From NCBI GenBank assembly GCA_028622995.1, contig JAJQJQ010000034.1:434001-498000 (forward strand): a DNA stretch of 64,000 nt, read 5' to 3'. The stretch is from Panagrolaimus kolymaensis. Its lineage: Eukaryota; Nematoda; Chromadorea; Rhabditida; Panagrolaimidae. Positions 11,142-24,449 of this stretch are shown one piece after another (position 1 is the stretch's first letter; every line of letters begins with the position of its first letter). The notes beneath the pieces were generated by a model. That model ran no database searches. It was not told the origin of the DNA and saw only the letters and a program-made list of their open reading frames with translations. Position numbers and translations under genes: made by a program.

Positions 11142-12306
11142 ATGGAGTGTTTCACAATAAACCGTGAAAAGTTAGCAGATGGCGATGGTTATAAACCTAT
11201 AATTGGCCAAGAATGGATTTTATCTAAAAAATTTAATGAAGAATGTAAAGAAATTTCCCCAATTAATTATGTATGTTGTCAAGCTTATGTACAAATATTA
11301 TTTGAGGAAAATGGAAAATGGGTTGAAGGAATGATAGGAGAATTGGTAGCTTATAAAAATGAAAAGTCTACCAACGAAGCGGATATGGTCTTATCATTTT
11401 TCTCAGGACCGCGGCAAAGATTTGTAATAAATGTGTAAGTTAAAAAATTTGAATATATATTAATTGAAAAAAATAAAACTTTACAGCTCGGAGATTCAAA
11501 AATTAACGAAGCCACATCCCAATCTCTTAGTTTTGATACATGGCAAAACTATTATGGGCTTACATTTTCCATTGGAGCATAAAAATAGAGTGGATGTTTT
11601 CTACAATCAACTTAGACCCCATTGTAAGGCATAGTTATAACAGGATATAATAATGTCATAGCTTTTTAGTGCCATCAACCATTTTTGCACATAAACTAAA
11701 GCAAGTTGCAGAAAATGTTAGTGAAGAAATGAGAAAAACGGCAAACAAATTGATCAACACGTTTTCAGTGGATGAAAGCAAAGGAGGTAATCAGTGGCTC
11801 AATAATCAAAAGAAAATAATGTAAGCTATGGAATAAAAAGCTTTTAGGTTATTTACATAAGTTTTAGTACAAAAATAATAAGAAAAAATTCATCTGAGAA
11901 AGCTGATGCAATAAAGAGCAGACGTCGATCAGATCCCCAATTATATCCGATGCCGATACCAATCTTAGCATCAGAAACTATCATTCACCCAGCAACTACT
12001 AGCAACAATAAACCTCCTCAATCGGAAGCACCAAAATTGGATGAAAACATGAAACCCAAACAAAAAGAACAAATAAAAAACGCGGATAAAATGGTTATCG
12101 AAAATATCACGATTAAAAAACGAGTGACTTTTGCTTCTGAGGAACAACAAAATTCTCTAAGAAGATCACAAAGTTTAAGAAAATTTTATAACGAAGAAGT
12201 TTGGATTCATCAATACACGACGACCATACAAGCATCACCCGAAACTTACTCTTCGAAATCAAATGTGAAAAATTTAATCGAATTATGGAATAACAAAACA
12301 GATTAA
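11142..12306 (+). CDS. Unrecognised protein with a possible PH/WH1-like N-terminal domain
   Basis: Exons 11142-11434, 11487-11623, 11670-11820 and 11868-12306 join in frame to about 340 residues, ending in VKNLIELWNNKTD. The first 145 residues look globular. They alternate beta-like stretches (CQAYVQILFEENGKWVEG, QRFVINVSEIQKL, NLLVLIHGKTIMGLHF) and end with a helix-like DVFYNQLRPH, an order that recalls a PH-superfold WH1/EVH1 domain. I could not confirm a conserved aromatic triad, so this is only a suggestion. The remainder is Lys-, Ser- and Pro-rich and probably disordered, with basic patches such as KSRRRSDPQ and SLRRSQSLRK that could be phosphorylation or docking sites. The gene is head-to-head with SUCLG2. 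Confidence 0.6.
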
Positions 12307-12806
12307 AATCATGTTTTTTACATAAGGAAATTATCTCGTTAATAAAGTTTACTACTATCAAAGATTATAAGAAAAAAATCTAAAAGTTTTTTGTTTGCAA
12401 AAAGTAAGACTAATTCAAGTTTGATCAAGATTGAATGATCGTCGCAATTTTTTTTCGCCTTGAGAAAAAAATGAAAAATATTACATTCAAATAATTGGAG
12501 ATCGAAGAAAAAGCTTTTGATTTTTCTTTCTATGTTTTCTAACTTATCTTCTTCATGCATAATAAAATTCATTACCTCCTGTAATTGACTACATATTTCT
12601 GAGTCCAATGAGATACACTTTTTGTAAAAAAAAAAAAAACAAAGCTAATAGTATTATGCAAAGTTTATTTTTTTGTTAAAACGAATTTGACCAGCTTGTA
12701 CATCGGTTCTTCTTTAGGTTATAAACAATAACAGGGAAAGAAAATAATAAAAATGGCACCAAAAACAATAAACTAAAAAATCTTCATCATTGATATATAT
12801 GTATTT
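12307..12806. other. Intergenic between convergent genes, with a weak minus-strand frame
   Basis: There is no recognised gene. A minus-strand frame at 12361-12608 reads QEVMNFIMHEEDKLENIERK and looks protein-like, but its first ATG is internal and the C-terminal half turns into AT-rich filler. I do not call it. Confidence 0.4.
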
Positions 12807-15645
12807 TTAATAGTGCATTGCTTCTTTATAGCTTATTCGATCTTCATCATTGTCATAAATATGAGGAACACCTTCACCACCACCATTCGGTGCATTAGGT
12901 AAGCAACCATGTGCTGGAACATTTGGTAAACAACCTGATGCAATTCTCATCGCTTCAGCTAATGCAGGTGGTTGTTGTTGTTGAGTGGAAGAAGCTTCAG
13001 ATGGAGTTGAATTTTTTCCTTCATGTCGAAGTGAATTTCCTCGAGTTGAAGACATTGTACTACTCATGGCTGTTGTGGTAGGAGTATTATGGTGATGATA
13101 AAAATTGGAAGAATTATTATTATTTGTTATTGGAATGGAAGTAATATAAGCAGTTGTAGTAGTTTTAGTTGGAGGAGTTGTAACTCGAGCTGATGAACCT
13201 CTAACTGACGATCCTCTAACAGATGATCCTCTGCTACATAAATCAGTTTGGGATACACTAGTCACTTGTTGTCGAAGAATTTTAACATATGTTGCATATC
13301 GTTCTCGCTCATTATCAAGATATCTTTCACGATAAAAATAATCAAATACTGGTTTTCCTTTTGCTTTGATTGATGGAGCATTACTTCGAAGATTTACTAA
13401 TCTTTCTTCCATTTCAACTACTTTACCTTGATGTGATCGAAGTTGAGCTTTCTAAAATATCAACTTTAAGGCTTAACTCTTATATGCTTTACACTTACCA
13501 TGGCTAAATTAGATGGGGCAGATGGTAATAAAGGTCGATTAAAAATTATCGAATTACTATCAGATCCTGCGGGAGGAGGCAAAGCGGGAGTTGAAAAAGC
13601 GGCAGCAACAAAATTAATAGCATCAATCCATTTATTTACCTAAAACATAGAAATTATGCTTGAACTACTAAATAAATATGAAATCTATGCTCACTTCAAC
13701 AGAATCACCAGTTTGGAATAAGAATTCTCCAAAATTAGCAGTACGAAGACGAAAAACATTTACACGTTTTTTATAATCAATAGGAAGGGTAGCTATAGCA
13801 TGATGAAGGAGTATACAATTATTATAAGTATTAAATCTTCCATCATCAAATCCATGTTCAGATTTATGAAGATATAATACCATTCCGCGTAAAGTAGCAT
13901 AAAACATTTGCCAATTTCGTCGACCAAATGGTGCTGCAAAAATACTTTTATTTCGGCCATTTAAATCTAACCTTTTTACTCACTTTTTTTGCCATCTGCA
14001 TCATAAACAGATTTTTTGACTACCCATCCATGTTTGTAATCAATTTGATCTTTTATTTCAGCGGGATTATATTTTTTAGATATCTTTCTGCTTAAACGAC
14101 GGAATACACCTGAAGCTCTTGTGGAAGCATCAGCATTTGTATCAGGGATTTCATCATCATTACTAAAAAAGGCATAAAATTTTTCGATGTTTGCAACTCC
14201 TTCAACTCACCTGAGATATTTAAATGGTGTGGATTTTACAGCATTATATAATACTTTTAACATACTCCTTTCATATGTATATTGAGTATGAGATAAATTA
14301 TCCACAAATTCTCGTACAGTCATTTTCTTTCCAACATTGGGACCATGCAAATCTGTATTAAGCAAAATAAGGGCACAAGTTAAAGCATGAATTTCATCTA
14401 AAAATTAACGACCATTTTAAAGACACCATTCAAAACAAAGTTTTATTATTTTTATTACCAGGATTTTGAAATAACGTAGGATTACATTCAAAATATCTTC
14501 CAGCAAAAAAGTATAATAGTTTTGCTCGATCTGAGCTTTCACCGGTTAAACAAACATGCATTAAAAATTCGCGTAATGCTGCATCAATTCTCAAACCAGA
14601 AAAATTAAATAAACCAAAAAATTCGTTTGAAACTGCTTGAGCAAATGCATTAGATTGCATTAAAAATTTGGACACGGTTGAACGTTGAAAATTTTTCAAA
14701 TCATACATTTGTTTTGCAGTATGAATAACTGCATCAGTATCCATTATTCTTGTTGAATTATAACCGGGTTGAGGAGTATCAGAAATATTATCAATCGAAT
14801 GGTCAACATTATTATAAACATGATTTTTTGAAGATTTTTGTGATGATGGTGAAAAATCAGGTAAACCATTTTCAATAAATTTAGGAATAATAAATGAATG
14901 AGGTTTGTTAAATTCTCCCTTTTTTCCTCGTCCATGAATATTATGCATAGCGTTTTCAGGAAGAGTGGAAGATGAATGATTTGTTGATTCAATATTATTT
15001 TGTAAATTTGATACACATGCTTCAGAATCCATGCATGAATTTTCATCGTTTTCATCATCATGTTGATCCAAAACTGATTCAGATTGTGATGCAGGAACAG
15101 CGGTTTCAGGATTAAATCTTCGCTGGTGTTGTTGTTGTTGGCCATCATGTTGCTGTTGTAATGGTGGATATTCATCAAATGGTCCACGTTTTTTAGGTGT
15201 TGTATCAACATCACTCACTTGTGTTGATGGAGGTAATTGTTCTTGTCGAATCTAACCAAGAATAAAAGATTAAAGAGAAACATAAAAAGCAAAATAATAA
15301 TATACATACTTGTGCATATGATGGTGAAATTTTTGGGTTGAGATTAAGCATTTTATCTCCTGTCATTAAAAATGCTTCATATCGTGGAGTTCGTTTCTCT
15401 TCACCACTGCTGCTATTTTGTCGTGGGGTTGAAGGAGAAGGTGAGGCAGGTAAAGAAGGTTCATCAGGATGTTTTTCAAGAGACGAGCTTGAAACGTTTT
15501 CACCGTAATCTTCATGTAAATCTTTTTGAGGTACTTTCTCCCCAAATCGTGGAATACGTGAAGGTGCTACTACTGCTGGTTCATCTGATGATCGTGGTTT
15601 CTGGTTTTTAACTTGGGTTGGTATTCGAGAAATGACTTCCGCCAT
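12807..15645 (-). CDS. efa-6: EFA6/PSD-type Arf6 guanine nucleotide exchange factor (Sec7 + PH)
   Basis: It activates Arf6-type GTPases at the plasma membrane. In C. elegans EFA-6 also limits cortical microtubule growth (established). The start MAEVISRIPTQ (ATG at 15645) was chosen over the in-frame non-ATG codons before it. The N-terminal region carries two SxIP-like motifs (SRIPTQ, SRIPRF), then TPRYEAFLMTGDKMLNL, then a long Gln/His/Ser-rich linker. The Sec7 domain begins near DAVIHTAKQMYDLKNF, has the catalytic Glu in VCLTGESSDRAKLL, and includes EIHALTCALILLNTDLHGPN. A PH domain follows (HGWVVKKSVYDADGKKTPFG to VNKWIDAINFVAAAF), then a coiled-coil-like ERLVNLRSNAP segment. The tail is low-complexity with RGSSVRGSSVRGSSAR. 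It lies 256 bp downstream of HSD17B10 on the same strand. Confidence 0.9.
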
Positions 15646-15901
15646 TTCGATAATTCCAACACACAACAACACCCGCTCTTTGCTAAAAATTTAGCAAAAT
15701 CATAGTAACAAATATATAAACAAAAGAAAAGATAATGGAAGCGCGTCAATACACGCTTTTATTACAACCAAAATGATAAAGTTAAACACATATTTATACT
15801 AACATATAAAAAACAACAACAAAATATAATTTACTCGTAATGTTAAAAAAGAGACATTACAACAATCATTCAACTATATATGACAAAAATAATACGTATC
15901 A

Positions 15902-18538
15902 TTATGGAGGCATACGAAGAGCACCATCTAATCGGATAATTTCACCATTGAGATAGCTGTTGCCGATAACATGTTCAACAAGAGCACCATATTCCTGTGG
16001 ATTTCCAAGACGTTGTGGATTTGGAACTAAATTGGAGAGAAAAGTGCGGACCTAAAAAAATGAATGTTATGAGAAAATCAAAGAAAAAAATCGGAGGATC
16101 AAAAGAAATTGAAACAAAATACAATTCAGTCGCTAAATGCATCATTTCTTCTTTATTTTTTTCTGATCATAAAGGATCAAACTAGTCTTTTTTAGAAAGC
16201 GATCGACACCGTCAGCTAACTTTTAGAAGCTAAATCTCAAAAATAAACAAAAAAATATGCAATGAATGCAATCGACCCTTGTCACTTGCTTTTCCATTAT
16301 ACAGTTAGATCGAAAAAGTTATACTCAACAAACTTTAAAGAAAAACAAAATCCAGTAAAACAAAAAAAGAATGCATCATATTTTTTCTTGCAAAGCGAAA
16401 TCGTGTAAAACAACTGTTTTTGATAAATAAATTGAAAAAGCAAAACACGAAAATGACGATTAGGTTGCAAAAAAAACTTCGCATTTCGCTTTCCAAATAA
16501 TCATTTTAAAAAATATTGACCTTTTTAACCTTAAAAATGTTGTTTAAAGCAATAAAAGCACAAAGCGAAATAACAATGAAGCAAAGAAAAAAGGCTGTTG
16601 AGTGTGTAATCAAAAAAGCAAGTGTAATTCAAGCAGCTGGAACAATACAAATGTTTCAAGCCAATCGTGGCAAAAAATCGTTAAACCATAAAATTTTCCA
16701 GCGTTTTATGCAAATTCAACAATGAGTAGTCTTAAAAAAGGGCATGTTAGCTTCTAATATTTCAAACCGCCTGTGGCCACACAAACAAGCAAGAGTCTTA
16801 TTCTTTTCCACAAGAATAAATGAGACTCATCACACATTCATCAACCTAACTCGGCAGCAGAATGAACAATGTGACAAAGCTTCTTTTCCAATGTCCTTTT
16901 CCCTTTTCAACATCAACCATTTGGATGCGCTCAAAAAATTCTTTCTTTCTTTTTTTTAAACTCAAAGTAAGCAAAACAGACAGCCGCGTTTGCAAGGAAT
17001 AAAAAATAAAACTTATTTGCGCAAAAGCGCCTTTTGTTCACCTTTCTGTCAAATTGTCGGCAAAATTAACGAAGATGAAGAATCAAAGAAAAAAAATACT
17101 TACCTTGTCAGGAAGAGATGAAAGTAGAGGTGTATCAAATAATCCAGGAGCAATAGTCATCACACGAATACCAGTATCAGCTAAATCACGAGCAAGTGGC
17201 AAAGTAAGAGCAGCAATAGCTCCTTTAGAAGCAGCGTAGGCAGTCTGAAAAACAAAGAAACATAAGTTGCACATACATATTTCACAAAAGGTAACTTAAA
17301 GCGATGGGTAATAAATGTTTTAAAACCCAAATATTCGAATGATACTAAATTTTGTGTAAACATCAGCAACAAAAAAACACAATGATTCGATAAAGTAAAC
17401 AAAACTTTAAAACCCAAAAGGTAAATATTTTCCTCTTTACAAAAAAAGTCTTACCTGACCAACTTGTCCATCAAAGGCAGCTACTGATGCAGTGTTAATA
17501 ATGACTCCACGTTGTTGGAAATCATCCTTTTCGTTTTCCATCATGATAGGAATACTAAGACGAATAACATTGAAAGTTCCCAAAACATTGACTTCAAGAG
17601 TTTGTCTGATTTTATCAAGAGGTTCAACTTCTTTCTTAGCTGCACTATAGAGCTTAAATGCAAATGCAATCCCAGCACAATTAACAACAGCATCGAGACG
17701 ACCAAATTTGTCCTTGATAGTATTCAAAGCCTTATTGACATCGCTTTCAGAAGTAATCTAAAAATGAATAATAAGAGAGTTCAAAAAAAGACAAAACTTA
17801 CATTAGCTGGAGTGAAGATAACATTTTCACCAAGTTCTTTTGCCACATTTTCACCATCAGATTTTGGTAAATCAAGAATAACGACCTTTGCTCCTTGTTG
17901 AGAAAGATATTGAGCAGTGCCTCGACCAAGTCCTGAAGCGCCACCAGTAACGAGAGAGACAAGACCCTAAAATTAAAAGCCATTAAGTACTTGTCCTTGC
18001 ATGAAGTGTTAGAAAAAAAAGTAAAAATGAACCAAAAAAAAATCGATGAAAAAAGGAAAGCAAAAAGGTTCAGGAAATGTACTAATACTTTTAGCATTTT
18101 TTCATTCCATTATAGCAATTAAAAGTTATGACTTTTTTACCGGTTTACGAAGGAAGAGCAAAATAATTAAATTAGTATGTCAAAAAGGGCGAAAAAAAGT
18201 TAAAATGGCTAAGAGAAGTTTAAAAAAAGTGTGTTCATGATTTCACAGCAGGTCATCATCATTCTTTTTCCAATCTATTCGAAGAAAATTATAAAAAAAA
18301 GTTGACAGCACAAGTTTCTTATAGCGCTTTTAAAAACTTTTTTTGATTATCCCAAATCAATGTTCCGGAATTGCAAACACTTCATCCGTCAATTTGTCAA
18401 ATATTTATAACGGAAATCACTCTCCTTTCTTTGCATGCGCAATTTAATGCAACATTTTTGGTTCATTTCTCGAAGTAAAAAAATGGAAAAGAAAAACTTG
18501 CTTACCTTGACAGGACGGAGAACAGAACCGCCACTCAT
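15902..18538 (-). CDS. HSD17B10: 3-hydroxyacyl-CoA dehydrogenase type 2 / 17-beta-HSD10, mitochondrial SDR
   Basis: This short-chain dehydrogenase oxidises 3-hydroxyacyl-CoAs in isoleucine and branched fatty acid breakdown; in mammals it is also a mitochondrial RNase P subunit (established). The first exon is tiny ([11 protein letters not shown]) and is followed by an intron of about 540 bp. Visible features are the NAD-binding [11 protein letters not shown], the [10 protein letters not shown] segment, catalytic Ser in [10 protein letters not shown] and catalytic YAASK, then [15 protein letters not shown], which is characteristic of this subfamily. It ends [19 protein letters not shown] at 15902. 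The length of about 258 residues is normal. The intron 16052-17103 is over 1 kb, long for this genome, and contains only chance frames. The acceptor TTTTTAG lies 4 bases upstream of the ATG. Confidence 0.93.
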
Positions 18539-19136
18539 GATTCTAAAAATTTCAAAAATTTATTACTTTTAGATGGTCATCTTCGTTTAAAATTGATTAT
18601 GTTAAAGTTTTTAGAAAAAAAACGTATCACGCAAGACATAAAACTAATTTATTTGAAATCAATGTGAATCGAAAAATGGGCAGCACAATATGGATATGTA
18701 TAAAGGGACTATTATAAAGGTAAATAAGCAAGAAATAGCTATGGAAATATTAATTTTTTTTACGATACACAAAGTTATAAAATTTTGTTTAGGAAAAAAA
18801 GATAAAGGACGAAGAAAAATTTGGTGGCAGTGCTAAAACAAGCAAAACTAACTGAGAAAGCTTTCGTGGCAAGAACAATGGAAACGGAAATGAGTTGATT
18901 GAAATTTTTTTTTCAAAGTTTTCAATAAAAGTTTCAAGGCTTTTTTCATGTTTTGATAAAGCATTATTATTCCTTCTTTATGAACAGTTAAATAAAATTT
19001 CACATTAATCCTTATTTGTTGGTCTTTCATTAAGATCTCCCTTTTGTCAAAGTTAAATAGAAGGAAATGAAAAATATATAGCAAAATCTTTATTATTATG
19101 GCACTATAAACATTTTTACGACACTATCTTTAATTT
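18539..19136. other. Intergenic region
   Basis: This is 598 bp between PHKB and HSD17B10, both on the minus strand. The HSD17B10 acceptor site is at its left edge. I see nothing else. Confidence 0.55.
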
Positions 19137-22100
19137 TTAACTAACATGGCAAATATCATCGTTTTTACGATCACCTGTTGTAATAATATCGGCAGCAGCT
19201 TCATCACCCAAAAAGCTAAACTTTCTTCGTAAACTTGAATTCAGAATTTTATCCATCAATGCTTTGATTAGATATGTTGAAGCTGTAGTAGCTTTATCTT
19301 CATTTGTATAAAATGGTGTAAAATCTGATCTATCTAAAATGCCCTTTTCTTCACAAAATATATCAAAAGCTTCTTTAATAATTGTATCACAATTAATGGG
19401 TTCTAAGAAAGGAAGTTCAGGATTTCTTTCAGAAATGGTTGAAATAATACAAAGCAGTTCAACCACAAGTTGTCGATATTCTCCATGAGCTATTTCGCCC
19501 ATCATTGATTCAATTTTATAAGAAAATGTTAATTCATGAGGAGTCATAATTTTGAGAGTTGGATATTTAGGAAGTTTTCGATTTGCAATAATTATTCCTT
19601 CATTTGCACGTTCAAGCACTCGCCAAACCCGATCATATAAATTTGTTGGAACTCGATTTAATGCACCATTGAGTCTTCGAATTTGGAGTGGAGTTAATAA
19701 ATGCCAATTCTTTTTCAACAACAATGCTCGCAAAAGATCTCGAACTATTGTTGGTGGAAGGTCATATACAGTTGCATTATGTAAAATACCTAAAAATTAA
19801 ATAATTAATATTCCATAAAAATAAAGGATTAACTTACCCAATTGTTTTGCAACAGCATTAGGACAACTGCTTTCAAGAAGAGATGCAATATCAATAATTT
19901 TTCTTTCTTTTCGTAATCGAGTTAAACCTCCACCATTTTCAGTTCCTTCTTTAAAATAATTAAGCAAAAATTGCATTGCTTCTGTTAACCAATTAAGTCG
20001 AATGGCAAGAATTCCATCAAATGCATCAGGTTTTTGCAGAACTAAATCTGCGCATGCTATAAGCAATTCTTGTTGGAAAACAATGGTATGAGGATCTTTA
20101 GGATCAGAGCTTTCAAAAATAACTCGAGCAATTTCAGCTGGAGTTAATGGAGATTGAATTGTAACTTCATGACAGTTTTTTCCACCAATAACAACCTAAA
20201 AGCAAAAAACTTTAGTAAAAGTTTCTTTTAAAAAATAATTTACCTTTTTGCCTCGGACAAGCAAATTTGTGATACTTGGAGCTAAACTTGTTATCGTCTT
20301 TCTTAATTTTGCTGCACAATATCTAACTAGCCACCATAATCGCCATTGACTTGCTTGACGATAAACTCGTTCAAGCCGAACTTCAAGAGATTCTCCATGA
20401 ACAACAAAATTGCCAGAATATCGAGACATCATGGTCGAAATTGCAAAAGCAAGAGGTCGCAAATTTTCAATATCATGATTTATTATAATTTGAAACAAAG
20501 TATGGTCATCGTAAGTAAGAAACTTTGCCTAAATTTAAGAAAGTGTAAAGGCAGCATACAAATTTTTAGTAAGCAAACCTCTGATAAAACTGTATCTTCA
20601 GCTGGAATTGGCCTTAATGTTTCTTTAGATTTTAAATGTGCAGTTGTTGCATCAACTTCTTCAAAAATTGTTCGATCAAATTCAACATCATCCAATTTAA
20701 CAAAATCCACGTGTTCGGTACAACCTGTATTTAACAATTGCTAAAAATGAAGAGAAAAAAGTGATATGAAAAAGGTGTTAATAAAACCAACATGAATCCG
20801 TCCAATTCGAACTCGAATACCATTAATAAATCCAGTTTTAAGTCCAACTAATAAATCTAGCATATGCTCAAAATATTCTCCAACAACATTTTCTTCTCGA
20901 AGGACCATACAAAATGTTGGCCTTCCAGCTAATTTCCATCGACGTGCAACAAATTCAATGTCTCTCTAAACACATAAATTTGTAATTATTTTTCCATAAA
21001 GTTTTTTGTTTTGTTTTAGACTCACTTTAACATCTTCAATTAAAGTTGCTGGATCAGCACTGGTGTAAAAATCAGTCAATTCAAAAAGCAATGGATAGCA
21101 GAGGACTGTAAGTCCTGAAACTCTAAGAATCTTCGCAGTATTCAAAGGACCAAAAGGTCTTGGAGGTCTTCCACTTAAATTCATTTTCTTATCCTTTCCA
21201 AGGGCTTCAAAAACTTTAACCATTCTCCAACTAGGCCAAATTTGAACAGGTTCTATTTCATGTGGGGTTTGAGTGCTAATACCGTAAGTAGCAAGCATCG
21301 ATTGAAGTTTAGCTGATTCAGCTATTAATGCAACTTGAACTACTGGATCACCTTCCATGCTACCCTAAAAATATGCAATTTTATAATAAAAAATAAAAAA
21401 TATTTATTTAAAACCTGAAAGGCTGAATGTCGATTAACACTTTTAGGTCTTTGACTGGCAGGAAGATGACGATAGATGGGATCGAGATCACTCGCATGAA
21501 TTAACTTTTGTCGAAGTAATAAAGTTATGAGATAAATAGCATTGGACCATAAATGATGTCCAAATTCTATGGGATTAATGGCATAAAAGTCTTGGCTATT
21601 TTGTGCTGCTCTTTCTTCTTCCGTATGTTTTTCATCAATACAATAACATTCAGGGCAAACCATTAATCCAGCTTAAAATTTGACAATATAATTAATTTCA
21701 GATATCTAAAAACATGGGCTTACTATAATCTCCGGGAACCATTAAACTATCTAGTTTGGCCCAATATCGATCTGCAACAGCTTGGTTTCCTTTAAATTGA
21801 GCTAAAAAAATATTAACAATTATAGAGTCACAACTTGGAAATTTGAGAAAGCACCTGTAAGAGCAATGTAAGCAAAAAAGATAGGAAATTGACTTTCAAT
21901 TCCACGAAAATTGTAAGTTTCTTCTTCATCCGTGTATCTTTGAGTTGTGTCTTCTATTTCAGTTTTATATCCATCACGCAAATATCTTCGAATTCCAAAT
22001 CTTCCTTCCAAATGTCGAAGAATTTTATTAAAAGTTTTATCAAATAATTGTTGATCATGGGTGGCAAAAGCCGGCCATCCAATGGCAATTAAAAGTCCGG

Positions 22101-23100
22101 CATCAGTATTTTTTGAACTACTTTCTCGAGGTAAAATTGTTTCAAATGTTGTTCGATTTCTATTATGTCCATCAATATCCACATAAATAACTGATGAACT
22201 TGTACCAGCTGCACCATAAGCATTAAAACCATTAACAGCTTCCAATGCAGCTTTAACTAATCCTAAACTGCTTGCATGAAGTTCTGGTACTCCAGTATTA
22301 TATCGACTTCCACGTTCCCAAAGACCAAAATCGGGTGTTCGATAAGTTCGTTCAATATAAAATACAAGATTTTGAAGGAATGATACTTCATGTTGGGTGT
22401 AAATAATCTGTACTCCTCCACCCGTCATTTCAACCAAGGCAAGAATAAATAATGCAACGATATCCATTTGAAGATGATTATATGGTGAATTAACTTCAAG
22501 TCCAGTTTGTAAATCAAATCTTGCATGAAGGGCAAATTCAGGGGAATTATTATCTTTGAATTTATTGAGCTTAAAAAACCTTCGATAAATTTTATTTTAA
22601 CAATTTTTAAATTAATCAAACCTTATCTATTTGTTGCATCCAACAAAATAATATACCTCTCATAGTTTTCACGGCGGTTTGTTTGAGCTCTGTATGCCTT
22701 CCTCGATCATCATCCAATCTTCTGAAATTGCGTTTTTTTTACTAAAATTTTATTTCCATTTCTTTCAGCTTACTTATATGCAATTGAACAAGCCCAACAA
22801 CTCCAAGCACAAAAAATACTATCTTTAACATAACCTGTTCCTTTATGAGTTGAATATCTTGGAAATAATCCAGTTGTTGCACTTTGATAACGAATAATAA
22901 GCTTTTGTGCTAAAAAGCTATCAATTTTAAAAATATGAATAAACGATCACAAACATACTTAAATTATATACATGATCAACTCGATTAAGAGAATTTTCAA
23001 CTAATGCTGGTTTAAGGGTCTGAAGAGGAGTTAAATAAGCTTGGGTTAACCGACGTAAACGACGATTCTTTTCTCCTCCTGATTTACTTCTAACTGACAT
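19137..23100 (-). CDS. PHKB: Phosphorylase b kinase regulatory subunit beta
   Basis: This is a regulatory subunit of the hexadecameric kinase that activates glycogen phosphorylase in the cytosol. At least ten exons give roughly 1,100 residues, similar to the family. The start [17 protein letters not shown] directly follows TTCTTCTTCTTCAG. The N-terminal GH15-like (glucoamylase fold) region contains [59 protein letters not shown] and [14 protein letters not shown]. The middle has [20 protein letters not shown] and [19 protein letters not shown]. The C-terminal half has [20 protein letters not shown] and [25 protein letters not shown] and the IQTQTP-like block fit the beta rather than the alpha subunit. 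The protein ends CHVS, a CaaX box; both regulatory subunits are farnesylated in mammals. Glycogen pathway neighbours are absent. Confidence 0.93.
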
Positions 23101-23113
23101 CTGAAGAAGAAGA
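23101..23113 (-). promoter_or_regulatory. Candidate spliced-leader acceptor for PHKB
   Basis: On the minus strand TCTTCTTCTTCAG ends directly at the ATG. No upstream exon is seen, so trans-splicing is the simplest reading, though a distant 5' UTR exon is possible. Confidence 0.5.
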
Positions 23114-24449
23114 AAATTTACAACTCAATAATATATTGATGAACATAAAATGGTCTCTTTCACGAATATAAAAACAACAACAAACAAAATGTTCCGATAA
23201 AAAAAAGGTGAAGAAAATATGTATAAGTATGGAGTTTAATTTTTTTTAGAAGATCAATCAGCAAGTTGATATGTTTTTGCGATCAGTCGTGGTTCCTTTG
23301 CTTTTTTTCAATTAACTGCTTGCAAAGTGCCAATAATTTATAATATTTGTTTATTTCAATTTTTTGCTTTTGCCTTTTTTTCTTCAAACTTTTTTCTTTG
23401 CCGCCGATTTTTATTTGCAAACAATTTTCAAAAAATAAGCCTCACCTTTTTTATAAATAGAATAGAAAAATAATACCTATTAATCAAGTATCTAGTAAAC
23501 ACAATTTAAAAAAATAGGTTGAACTTCAAATTAGAAGCAAAAAAACACTTTATTTTTAATTCCCATGACTTTGACGATTTAACCTGCAAAAAAATAACGA
23601 AGATCAAGTTTGTTTCAGGAACTACCAACTAAAAAAAGGAAAATATTTGCGTCTTCTTTAAAAAAATATGAGATAATTTCTTAACTTTTAACCTTATGAT
23701 GATATTGGTATTTCCTCGATGATAACAACTTCTTTTTTTTATTTTAGCTGGTAGTACACTTTTTAAAAAACGAACAACAACCTTTTTTTTCTCTTCATCC
23801 ATCCATGTGTAATGCACGAGCGACCGCTTGCTCAAAACCTAGCACATAATAACAACGAAAGCGACACATTCCTTGCTATTTTTTTCAATTTCCCATTGCT
23901 GCAAAAAAAAAAGAAAGAAAAAAACGTGTTTGTCCGGGTTGTACATCACCGATATGCGGGGTTATCGGGAGCAGTCTAATATGCACATCGTTCGTTCATC
24001 ATTTCACTTCCATTGTCTCATTGCGTTTTCTAACAAAAAAATATTTAAGTTTAGGACACTTTGTTTTTTTAGCAGATGTAGGCTTGAGGACTTAAGCACT
24101 TGCTTGAAGTCACACTTTTATTTTCCTGCTGTTATTTTGTCAAACTTTTTGACGTTATAAATAGCTTAAAAAATAAGTGCACGCGGTTAAAAAATTTCTT
24201 TACGAAGGTTGAATTTTTTTTTCTTTCTTCCTTTTCTTTTAATCTACGAGCACTGGTTTCTCATAATTCAGCTCTTTAATATTTGGTTTCTATTTTCGAC
24301 CAAAGCTTTTTAAAGCTTGTTTGGTTGTTTTTCTTCGTGTGCCTCATTTCGTTTTGTTTCATAACCGCTATTTTTTTTTTCTTCTCTCTTTCGCTTATCA
24401 TTTTTGTTGCATTTTTTGCACAAACCACCGTAACACTTTTCACTCATTT
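23114..24449. other. Intergenic between divergent genes
   Basis: This is 1.3 kb between PHKB (-) and the DHRS4-like gene (+). It is T-rich toward the right. The open frames here are short and unconvincing. Confidence 0.55.

Noticed and set aside
12361..12608. Minus-strand frame with NFIMHEEDKLENIERKIKS
   Set aside because: There is no good start, the second half is filler, and the only internal intron would be about 24 bp.
16516..16959. Plus-strand frames inside the large HSD17B10 intron
   Set aside because: They have no signal, domain or consistent exon join and lie opposite a secure gene; considered chance.
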